A DNA stretch of 27,070 nt from an uncultured Bacteroidales bacterium (lineage in GTDB: Bacteria; Bacteroidota; Bacteroidia; Bacteroidales; UBA932): positions 1 through 27,070 of the forward strand of contig CAKULN010000038.1 in NCBI GenBank assembly GCA_934667175.1, read 5' to 3'. The notes under the pieces are model-generated. The model was not told the DNA's origin and ran no database searches. It saw only the letters and a program-made list of their open reading frames with translations. This document shows positions 11,001 through 18,190 of this stretch, piece by piece; the stretch's first letter is position 1; each line of letters starts with the position of its first letter. Both the position numbers and the translations under genes were made by a program.

Positions 11001-11235
11001 TTCCCTTCACGACGCCTCTTATCTTCGTCTCAAGTCTCTGGAAATCGGTTACACTTTCCCTCAGAAATGGATGAGCAAGGTCAGCGTGAAGAATCTGCGT
11101 GTGTTTGCGAACGCCTACAACCTGTTCACGATCACCGGATTGAAATATCTTGACCCGGAGCACCCGTCATCAGGATACGGAACAACCTATCCTCTCATCT
11201 GTACAGTCAACTTCGGCGCGAACATTAAATTCTGA
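8020..11235 (+). CDS. SusC-family TonB-dependent outer-membrane transporter
   Basis: This 1071-aa protein imports oligosaccharides across the outer membrane with energy from TonB. Residues 1-33 are a signal peptide ending in LAQ. A CarboxypepD_reg-like domain follows (about 36-115; [18 protein letters not shown]). Next come the SusC/RagA hallmark segment [18 protein letters not shown] and the plug ([54 protein letters not shown]). The rest is a 22-strand-type barrel ([29 protein letters not shown]) ending in VNFGANIKF with the usual terminal aromatic. No STN domain is present, consistent with control by the AraC protein and not by a FecI/FecR relay. Its stop codon overlaps the SusD start by one base, as in a translationally coupled SusCD pair. 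Confidence 0.97.
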   Translation: [1071 protein letters not shown]

Positions 11236-13124
11236 TGGAAATGAAAAGAAAAATTATATTAATCGCTATTTCTGTGGCTATGGGCATGCAGGTGCTTTCC
11301 TCCTGCGTGAGCCTTGACATAGCCCCGACCAAGAATCTGCGTGAAGATCAGGTCTTTGACAATGAGGTCGGGGTCACGGCCGCCCTTGCTTCATTATATT
11401 CATTGATCCCTATCGCGGCGCATAACGCCAGCCTTTGGGGAGGAATCCAAGGGGACTCCGGCTCTCCGTTCTCTATCTGGAACAACCCGGGGATGGTGAC
11501 AGGCGAGACACAGTGCACGCCTCTGCGTGTCGCCCTCACCCAGAAAACCTGCAACGGAAACATGCTGGCTTGGTGGGATTATTCCTCAGTCCGCTATGCC
11601 AACCTTGTCATACGTGGGCTTGAGGACAATGCCGGGGCTTTCGCCGACAGGGAGGAATTGTATAACCACTGGCTTGGAGAAGCCTATTTCTGCCGTGCCT
11701 TCATGTATTTCGCGATGGTCCGCAGTTTCGGGGGAGTACCGATTGTGACGACTCCGGAAAGTTATGTCGGAAAGGATGAGGAGGCTCTTTTCAAACCGAG
11801 GAACACTTGTGAGGAGTGTTATGATTTCATAGCCGAGGATTTGAACAAGGCTTATGAGCTTATGGGGGACTCGGAACTGAATGGAGGACGTGCCAACAAG
11901 TACATCGCCGCCGGTATTCTTGCCCGTGCGATGCTGACCGCGGCTTCCGAGGCGAAATACGGTACCGTGCAGCTTGACGGCCTTGTCGGCATTCCGTCTT
12001 CGGAAGCGACCAGGTACTATAAACTGGCCTACGACGCCGCCTGCAAGGCGATGGACAACGGAGGAAAGTACGAGCTTTACAATGTCTATAATGATGGAAC
12101 AGAGGATGGCATGATCAAGAACTACTGGAACCTGTTCATTGACGAGTCTTCGGCCAACAAGGAGCGTATGCTCATCAAGGAGTACAATGCGTCCATCGCC
12201 AACAACCGTCCTGAGAACTGGACTGTGCAGCAGATGCCTTACCATTATTCCATGATAAACGACTCCGGAGAGCTTTCCGCGCCTGTGGAGTGGCTTGAGC
12301 TATTCGATGATGTCGATGGCAAGCCGTTCGAACTGAATGTCGGCACCGAGGATAATCCTGTAAGGTATGACAAGACTCTGGATCTTTTCGCGAAGGCGCA
12401 GCCGCGTCTTAAGGCTTCGGTACTTGTACCGGGCGCCAAGATTCCAGGCCGTAAGAATGGTGACCAGGATGCCATCTTTGAGGTCCGCAAGGGCATATAT
12501 GACAGTTATCCTGACGGCAAGCTCTATGAGACGGCCTCATTCGAGGAAAAACATCCTAACGGCATGACCATCCAGGGGTGGTGCGGTGTCGGCAGTTCCA
12601 TGACGAACGGAAACGGATGCCTTGTCTGGAAATGGTGCAATCCGGACGCGACCGCCAACTGGTGGGCCGGCTCAGTGGATTGGATTGAGCTCCGCTATGC
12701 TGAAATTCTGCTCACGAAGGCGGAAGCGGCTGTGAACATCATCGGAGAGACCGTTGACGGGAAGACTGTCACAATGGCGGATGCTGTGGAACCAATTAAT
12801 CTTATTCGTAAGAGGGCAGGAACCACAGAAATCACCAGTGTTGACGAGAATCTGGTAAAAAGGGAGCGTCGTTGTGAGCTTGCCTTTGAGAACAGGACAT
12901 TCTGGGATCTCAAGAGATGGCACATGTACGAGGAGGTCATCCAGAACAAGACGTTCTCTGCCTTGTACCCTTATTACATTGTGGATGAGGGAAAATACAT
13001 CTTCAAGATCCACGAGCGCAGTGAGATAAGGTACACCTACGAGAGCAAATCCTACTATGGCGAAATCTCCAAGAGCGTCATCGCCAAGAGCAATAAGGCT
13101 ATCATCCAGAATCCTGGATATTAA
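11235..13124 (+). CDS. SusD/RagB-family surface glycan-binding lipoprotein
   Basis: SusD proteins form the lid of the SusC transporter and capture glycans at the cell surface. The 629-aa product has a lipoprotein signal with lipobox VLSSC (C24), then LDIAPTKNLREDQVFDNE typical of the family. The N-terminal TPR-like helices follow (LWGGIQGDSGS, YANLVIRGLEDN, GEAYFCRAFMYFAMVRSFGGVPIV). The C-terminal family signature is the segment WIELRYAEILLTKAEAAVN together with INLIRKRAG and RRCELAFENRTFWDLKRW. ATG 11235 overlaps the SusC stop; a second ATG at 11241 gives an equally good leader. At about 630 aa it is larger than classic SusD (about 550 aa), with the extra length probably in binding loops. 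Confidence 0.96.
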   Translation: MEMKRKIILIAISVAMGMQVLSSCVSLDIAPTKNLREDQVFDNEVGVTAALASLYSLIPIAAHNASLWGGIQGDSGSPFSIWNNPGMVTGETQCTPLRVALTQKTCNGNMLAWWDYSSVRYANLVIRGLEDNAGAFADREELYNHWLGEAYFCRAFMYFAMVRSFGGVPIVTTPESYVGKDEEALFKPRNTCEECYDFIAEDLNKAYELMGDSELNGGRANKYIAAGILARAMLTAASEAKYGTVQLDGLVGIPSSEATRYYKLAYDAACKAMDNGGKYELYNVYNDGTEDGMIKNYWNLFIDESSANKERMLIKEYNASIANNRPENWTVQQMPYHYSMINDSGELSAPVEWLELFDDVDGKPFELNVGTEDNPVRYDKTLDLFAKAQPRLKASVLVPGAKIPGRKNGDQDAIFEVRKGIYDSYPDGKLYETASFEEKHPNGMTIQGWCGVGSSMTNGNGCLVWKWCNPDATANWWAGSVDWIELRYAEILLTKAEAAVNIIGETVDGKTVTMADAVEPINLIRKRAGTTEITSVDENLVKRERRCELAFENRTFWDLKRWHMYEEVIQNKTFSALYPYYIVDEGKYIFKIHERSEIRYTYESKSYYGEISKSVIAKSNKAIIQNPGY

Positions 13125-13134
13125 TAGATAACAA

Positions 13135-13824
13135 ATGAATATGAAAAGGATTTTATTTATATCATGCATTCTTGCCGCACTCGCGACATCCTGCAAGATC
13201 GACACCTACAGCCTTCCCTCTGAGACTCTCACCGGAAAGGTGACTTGCGCCGATGGTTCCCCGTTCATTACGGAACAGCCTAATGGTTTCAGAATCAGAC
13301 TCGATGAGGTTGTGAACGGCAAGATTACGAATTTTCCGCAGTATTTCTGGGGAAAACCGGACGGCACTTTCCGCAACACGAAGATATTCAAAGGGACTTA
13401 TGTCGTGCAACCGGTTGAGGGTGCCTTTCTTGCGGTTGATCCGGTCGAGGTGGAGATTTCCGGAGAGACAGAACTGAATTTCGAGGTTGTCCCTAACATC
13501 ACAATCAATGCCGTGATAACCACCAGCGGTCCTGATGTTATAGCCAAGTACCGTCTCGTCAAGGCTTCAGGGGCGGGGAAAATCACAACCGCACGCCTGC
13601 TTGTCTCAAAGTGGAACCCCAATGTCGGGATGAATCATCTTGATTGGGAAGCCGTACGCGATCTCAGCGGAGTGAAGGATGAGGTGATAGCAAAGTCTTC
13701 CTATACGGATTCAGTGCTCGATTGCCTCGAGCCTGGCGTGACCTATTATGTCAGGGTCGCGGCCCTTGCTTCGAACACGTCAGGCCGTTACAATTTCTCC
13801 GAGGTTGTGAAGATTGAAATGTAA
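13135..13824 (+). CDS. DUF3823-family lipoprotein
   Basis: This 229-aa lipoprotein (leader ending LAALATSC, C20) starts with the DUF3823-type domain (SETLTGKVTCADGSPFITEQPNGFRIRL; YFWGKPDGTFRNTKIFKGTYVVQPVEGAF). A fibronectin-like C-terminal half follows (ARLLVSKWNPN, CLEPGVTYYVRVAALA). DUF3823 proteins are regularly found directly after SusCD in polysaccharide loci, and some are thought to be surface glycan-binding or accessory subunits; no enzymatic role is known to me. It begins 10 bp after the SusD stop. The binding partner is presumably the SusCD complex (inference). Confidence 0.85.
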   Translation: MNMKRILFISCILAALATSCKIDTYSLPSETLTGKVTCADGSPFITEQPNGFRIRLDEVVNGKITNFPQYFWGKPDGTFRNTKIFKGTYVVQPVEGAFLAVDPVEVEISGETELNFEVVPNITINAVITTSGPDVIAKYRLVKASGAGKITTARLLVSKWNPNVGMNHLDWEAVRDLSGVKDEVIAKSSYTDSVLDCLEPGVTYYVRVAALASNTSGRYNFSEVVKIEM

Positions 13825-13844
13825 GGTGCTAAATGATTGAATAT

Positions 13845-14846
13845 ATGAATATTATGAATAAAATAGCATTGGCGGCCTCGGTTTTGGCCATTGCCGCCTG
13901 CAATGAGGCATACGATCCCATCGGTCCGAACAAACCGTCTCCGGTTCTGATTGTGGAACCTTTGGAACTTGCCTACGACTCTGACGGAGGAGTGCTTACC
14001 TCCAAGATTTCCACTAATGCCGAGACTGTCCAGATCGGAGAGCTTCCGGATTGGATCGAATATGCCAAGGTTGATGATAAACTTGGCTCCATCGAAGTGA
14101 AGGTGAAATCCAACACCAGTGAGAAGAATGTTCGCCGTGGTGTAGTGAAAATGCTTTGCGCTTCGGGCGATAACACTGTAAGCCAGTCCCTTAAGATCTT
14201 TCAGGCAGGTGAGGGCTCATCCATCGCTTTTTCCTCGTTTACTGGAAAGAACCTGCCGTCGGGCTGGAAGGCGGATGACCCTGCCCGCCTCGCCGTCGGC
14301 AACGGTTACCTTGCCTTTACATCCGACGGGCATCCAGGCTACCTTTACACGTGTCCGCAGCAGTTTTCTTCGAAGGATTCAAAGTACTATTTTTCTGTTG
14401 ACATGAGGATGAACGGAGGTGAGGGCGGCGTCAAACTTTACGTCAATGATGATCCGAACCAGGATGTGAAGATCTACCTCAACTACAACTCGGTCCGTAA
14501 CCGTGGCGGAATCTGGGTGCAGAACGGTAACACATGGTGTGCGATGGATGACGGGACCATCGGTTCCGGTGAATGTCCGAATAAATGGGAGGATGTCTAT
14601 GAGATTCCGGACGCTGCCGAGAGGGATGATTGGTGGAGACTTGAGGTCTATACCACGGAAACATCTCCTGATGAGCCTGTGATCGCTGTCAAGTCTCTTA
14701 GGACGATCAATGGCGAGACGAATGTGCTCAAGGCGCATTATTCCAGAAAATTCACCTTCGTTGACGCGGATCCGGGCAAAGTCGCCCTTTGGTCTCGCAC
14801 GAATGAGGTACAGTTCAAGAATTTTGTTCTGTCATATCAAAAATAA
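13845..14846 (+). CDS. BACON-domain lipoprotein, putative surface glycan-binding protein
   Basis: The leader MNIMNKIALAASVLAIAAC ends in a lipobox followed by NEAYDP, so the protein is probably lipidated and surface-exposed. Next is a BACON-like domain (about 40-120; LELAYDSDGGVLTSKISTN, GELPDWIEYAKVDD, RGVVKMLCASGDN, LKIFQAGEG), a module linked to carbohydrate or mucin adhesion. The last 200 residues or so form a beta-rich domain starting IAFSSFTGKNLPSGWK and ending FKNFVLSYQK that reads like a concanavalin/LamG-type fold. The same C-terminal domain, with matching start and end motifs, recurs in the next gene. ATG 13845 is chosen because it gives a clean leader; 13833 and 13854 are in the same frame. 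Role by context: a second glycan binder next to SusD. Confidence 0.75.
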   Translation: MNIMNKIALAASVLAIAACNEAYDPIGPNKPSPVLIVEPLELAYDSDGGVLTSKISTNAETVQIGELPDWIEYAKVDDKLGSIEVKVKSNTSEKNVRRGVVKMLCASGDNTVSQSLKIFQAGEGSSIAFSSFTGKNLPSGWKADDPARLAVGNGYLAFTSDGHPGYLYTCPQQFSSKDSKYYFSVDMRMNGGEGGVKLYVNDDPNQDVKIYLNYNSVRNRGGIWVQNGNTWCAMDDGTIGSGECPNKWEDVYEIPDAAERDDWWRLEVYTTETSPDEPVIAVKSLRTINGETNVLKAHYSRKFTFVDADPGKVALWSRTNEVQFKNFVLSYQK

Positions 14847-14865
14847 CATTTAATAACCAGAAATT

Positions 14866-16593
14866 ATGAAGAAGATTTCAGCATTTGTGGCTTTCGCGGC
14901 GATCATGTCCGTGTGTGCCTGCAACAAGAATGAGGGACCGGGATCGATCAATGAATTCTCGGCTTCAACCACCGCTTTCACATCGGGACCGAAAGTCTCA
15001 TGGAGCGAAGGCGACAAGATCAGTGTTTTTTCTGAAGGCGTGAACTCTGTGTTCACCACCCAAAGCGGTGGCTCGACGGCTACTTTCAGCGGCGAGATAG
15101 CCACGGCTTCGCAGTATGTCGCTGTCTCCCCATATTCGTCAGACGCGACCTTCGCCGACAATGCGGTGGCCACGTCTGTCCCTACTCAGCAGAAAGCCGT
15201 GAAGGACGGGGTTACGTCTGAGGCGGTTCTTGCGGTCGCCTCGTCTACGGACGAGAACCTGAAGTTCGTCAACGCCACAGGGTTGCTCAAGTTCTCGCTT
15301 ATTTCAGACTACAACATCCGTCAGGTGAGGATAGCCCCGAAAGGAAGCGAGAATCTTTCAGGAAAGGTAACTGTCTCCACGGACGGCAAGATCAAAGTCG
15401 TAAGCGGGACTCCGGAGGTTGTGGTGTCATCAGAGGGCGACATGGAGAAAGGCGTGTACTATGCGTCGGTCATCCCGGCGACTTATGTCGACGGACTTTC
15501 GATAACTCTTACTGATGAATATGGCCGTGTCGCCACAGTCAACTCTCTTGACTTCATCTCTGTCAAGGCGTCAGACGTCCTTGACCTCGGAGCCGTCGAT
15601 TCGGAGGTCGAGTTCGCTGTTCCTGTCTTGAGCGCGACACCTTACGACCTTGCGGCTGTCGGAGACGGTGAGACAGTGACGACGACCCTGTCGGACGCAT
15701 TCAAATCCACAACGTCAATCAACGCTCCGGCATGGACGAAAGTCTCGGTGGAGGGAACTAAAGTCACGGCCGTGGTTTCCGCGACGGACAAGGCTGACGA
15801 TGTCCGCTACGGCAAGATCCACATTGAAGGCATCACAGCCTCCGGGCCGGCCACAGCCGAGATTCTCATCGCCCAGGCGGCCAAGGGAGCCAAGATTGTC
15901 TTTGACAGTTTCTCCGGCGACAAACTGGACGAGAACTGGAAAGGCGCTCTGACAAGGGCCGACGCCAAACTCGAGGACGGATGCCTCAAACTTGTGGGAA
16001 CAGGTACCCATAACGACCCTGCCTCTACTTATGTGATCTACCGAATGGACACTCCTGTACAGCAGAGACTCCAAGGCACGACCGGGGATTGCAACCAATT
16101 CATCTGCACCGTTGACATCAAGGCGGACGGAGCGGCGGGCGGTGTGAACGCATTCAATGCTTTCGGCTACAAGGCCGACGGAACCTACGACTTCGCGAGC
16201 AAGCAGAACTACACCATATTCGCTTCCGCCACGGCCGGAGCTGAAGGCGGCGGATATTTCTGCTTCAACTGCGCTTCACCTAATGCGATGGACACATGGA
16301 CCAAGCCGGAAGGGACTGCCATCACAGACTGGATCCGCATCGAGGTCAGCAATGTAGACCGGGCCGGAGACGGTGTGGGAGGAGACTGGGGCCTCAAGGC
16401 CATCTGGTCGCTGGAGGAGGATGAGAACGGTGTTCTCCAGAAAAAGGACCTTCTTTTCCATGGAGGAATGTGGTGGTGGAATGACAATCCGCAGTTGGGG
16501 GATACCCCTGGCTACTTCGGACTGTTCTCTAAGGAGGCCACTGTCGCGTCATTCAGAAACTTTACCCTTTCGTACACTGAGAAACAGAAATAA
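14866..16593 (+). CDS. Fimbrillin-like/BACON lipoprotein, putative surface glycan-binding protein
   Basis: This 575-aa lipoprotein has a leader ending SVCAC (C19). The N-terminal half resembles Mfa-like/fimbrillin-like domains (FTSGPKVSWSEGDKISVFSE, STATFSGEIA, QYVAVSPYSSDATF, LKFVNATGLLKFSL). A BACON-like module follows at about 250-345 (LSATPYDLAAVGDGETVTTT, INAPAWTKVSV, YGKIHIEGI, AEILIAQAAKG). The C-terminal domain, from IVFDSFSGDKLDENWK to ASFRNFTLSYTEKQK, is a longer homologue of the C-terminal domain of the preceding protein. The likely role is glycan capture at the cell surface, with the fimbrillin-like part as a spacer. This is inferred from architecture and position. No enzyme motif is visible. 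Confidence 0.72.
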   Translation: MKKISAFVAFAAIMSVCACNKNEGPGSINEFSASTTAFTSGPKVSWSEGDKISVFSEGVNSVFTTQSGGSTATFSGEIATASQYVAVSPYSSDATFADNAVATSVPTQQKAVKDGVTSEAVLAVASSTDENLKFVNATGLLKFSLISDYNIRQVRIAPKGSENLSGKVTVSTDGKIKVVSGTPEVVVSSEGDMEKGVYYASVIPATYVDGLSITLTDEYGRVATVNSLDFISVKASDVLDLGAVDSEVEFAVPVLSATPYDLAAVGDGETVTTTLSDAFKSTTSINAPAWTKVSVEGTKVTAVVSATDKADDVRYGKIHIEGITASGPATAEILIAQAAKGAKIVFDSFSGDKLDENWKGALTRADAKLEDGCLKLVGTGTHNDPASTYVIYRMDTPVQQRLQGTTGDCNQFICTVDIKADGAAGGVNAFNAFGYKADGTYDFASKQNYTIFASATAGAEGGGYFCFNCASPNAMDTWTKPEGTAITDWIRIEVSNVDRAGDGVGGDWGLKAIWSLEEDENGVLQKKDLLFHGGMWWWNDNPQLGDTPGYFGLFSKEATVASFRNFTLSYTEKQK

Positions 16594-16616
16594 AATACTG
16601 ACAATTCTTTTGAATG

Positions 16617-16652
16617 GGGCATCCCGGTCTTGTCTGGAAGGCCGGGATACCC
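16617..16652 (+). terminator. Intra-operon hairpin (attenuator or RNA-stability element)
   Basis: ATCCCGGTCTT (16621-16631) and AAGGCCGGGAT (16638-16648) form an 11-bp stem with one G-U pair and a 6-nt loop. GGG (16617-16619) and CCC (16650-16652) extend it past one mismatch. No run of T follows, so complete termination is unlikely. It sits in the 90-bp gap between the binding-protein genes and the first enzyme-like gene, where partial termination or processing would lower downstream expression. Confidence 0.55.
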
Positions 16653-16683
16653 GTTCTTGATGATAGGAGACATTATTTGAGAT

Positions 16684-18147
16684 ATGAGGAACATTTTTCT
16701 TGCTCTCATCCCGGCGATGGCTGTTTTTCTTTTGCCATCCTGTGGCAAGGATAGCCCTGCTCCGGACAAACCTGACGGTTTCACGGTGACATTCGAGACT
16801 AATGGCGGACAGCCGGTTCCTTATCCGCAGGTCGTGAAGGAAGGCGGATTCGTCGTGGAACCTGAGATTGTCCCCGAGAAAGACGGGACGACATTCAGCG
16901 GCTGGTACACTTCCAACGGGCTGAAATATAACTTTAAATCCACTCCGGTTTCAAAGGACATCACCCTTTACGCCAAGTATTGGGCGGGACCGAAGAAGTA
17001 CATATTCATCAATGACTATGACTGGTCCTATCTTGAAGGGACTATAAGAAACACTTTCGGGAATTCTGTCGGCAGTGATGTCGCTGTCGGACAGGCGGTG
17101 CTTTTCTACATTTTCGAGCGTCCGCTTGACAAACATCTGACGACGCTTAAAAAGCATTTGCTTGAGGCAGAGCGGCAGGAGGTGCCGGTGTTCATCCAGC
17201 TTGATCCTGTCACTTTCTGGGACGGGGTCCCGGAATTGTGGAACTGGTTCGACAAAGGAATATCCGGCTACGATGAGTCGAACCGTGAGAACGTGGAATG
17301 GACTTCCTGGTCGAGTGCTGACGCAGTGAAGCTTGGATGGCTGAACTGGGGCTCTCAGATCCGTCTGAAACCGATGGCGAACCTTTTCAGCGAGAAATAT
17401 CAGGCCGCCGTGCGTGAACGCATGACAGCTCTGCTTGGAACTCTCTCCAATTGGTATAAGACATTGCCTGAAAACAAGAAATATCTTTTCGGCGGAGTGA
17501 AGATCACCGGTGAGCTTTGCATGGGGCTGAACAATTGGTATTACACAGGAGGGAACGACCTCTATGACAAGCCAAAGGAAAATGATCCGACCACGGGACT
17601 CAACATGTGGAACAAGCCAAGCCGTAGCCGTGTCGCGGCGGGACAGCCTGGCGCTGTGTCCACAATAGGATATGCGAGTGTGAAAAGCGCGGGGATCAAG
17701 ACGGAGGGTACGCTCACCGGAGCGGACATCGAGGAGGTGGACCGCCGTTTCACATTGTTTGTGAGCGACATCGCTCTTGAATATGGTTTCCCTCGTGACA
17801 AGGTCTTCGCTCATGCCGGTGGCGCCGATGGTGACCTTGCCGCCTGTGTGAACGAGAAAGTGTGTCCGTCGTGGAGTCTGTATCACTCAGAAGCGATGAA
17901 TCCGCAGTCCAACTCTCCCTATTGCATGAAACTCATAAAACAGTCAGACGCGCCGGCTTGGGGTGCCGCGGAATGGGCTGTGAGCGGAAGCGCGCAGGAT
18001 TGGACCACAGCCTTGCGCAACACTTTCGCCATTGACAGGTGCCGTTTCATCTCCGTCTACACCAATGTCATAGGGAACAACAACGGAACCACCGTGAATG
18101 ATGCCGCGGTCCAGGGCATAAAGACGGTGCAGAAAGACAAGTATTAA
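16684..18147 (+). CDS. Tandem paralogue 1: lipoprotein with InlB-like repeat and candidate TIM-barrel glycoside hydrolase domain
   Basis: The leader ends FLLPSC (C20), so it is probably a lipoprotein. Residues 33-99 form a Listeria-Bacteroides (InlB B-type) repeat (FTVTFETNGG, FSGWYTSNG, DITLYAKYW). The remaining 390 residues or so are homologous to the next two genes. Shared blocks are NRENVEW, GWLNWGSQIRLKPMANL, KYQAAVRERM, KYLFGGVKITGEL, GLNNWYYTGGNDLYD, IGYASV, FPRDKVFAHAGG, CPSWSLY, SDAPAWGAAEWAV and NVIGNNNGT. The alternating strand/helix pattern and Trp/Glu-rich motifs suggest a TIM barrel. E277 (ITGEL) and E430 (AAEW) are placed like the acid/base and nucleophile of clan GH-A enzymes. 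I do not recognise the family. The enzymatic role is inference; a catalytically dead glycan binder is the alternative. Confidence 0.72.
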   Translation: MRNIFLALIPAMAVFLLPSCGKDSPAPDKPDGFTVTFETNGGQPVPYPQVVKEGGFVVEPEIVPEKDGTTFSGWYTSNGLKYNFKSTPVSKDITLYAKYWAGPKKYIFINDYDWSYLEGTIRNTFGNSVGSDVAVGQAVLFYIFERPLDKHLTTLKKHLLEAERQEVPVFIQLDPVTFWDGVPELWNWFDKGISGYDESNRENVEWTSWSSADAVKLGWLNWGSQIRLKPMANLFSEKYQAAVRERMTALLGTLSNWYKTLPENKKYLFGGVKITGELCMGLNNWYYTGGNDLYDKPKENDPTTGLNMWNKPSRSRVAAGQPGAVSTIGYASVKSAGIKTEGTLTGADIEEVDRRFTLFVSDIALEYGFPRDKVFAHAGGADGDLAACVNEKVCPSWSLYHSEAMNPQSNSPYCMKLIKQSDAPAWGAAEWAVSGSAQDWTTALRNTFAIDRCRFISVYTNVIGNNNGTTVNDAAVQGIKTVQKDKY

Positions 18148-18150
18148 TAA

Positions 18151-18172
18151 GGAAACTGCCGGGACAGTTTCC
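18151..18172 (+). terminator. Intra-operon hairpin between paralogues 1 and 2
   Basis: GGAAACTG (18151-18158) and CAGTTTCC (18165-18172) form a perfect 8-bp stem with a 6-nt loop, 3 bp after the stop of the preceding gene. It is followed by GAAAAGTTTTG with only four consecutive Ts, so it is a weak terminator or a 3'-end stabilizer within the operon. Confidence 0.5.
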
Positions 18173-18190
18173 TGAAAAGTTTTGACAACA

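Noticed and set aside
16951..17886. 311-codon minus-strand open frame antisense to paralogue 1
   Set aside because: The plus-strand frame is conserved in two further paralogues; the antisense frame has no domain and is a shadow.
18182..18190. TTG start for tandem paralogue 2
   Set aside because: It only adds three residues before an ATG that begins a standard lipoprotein leader.
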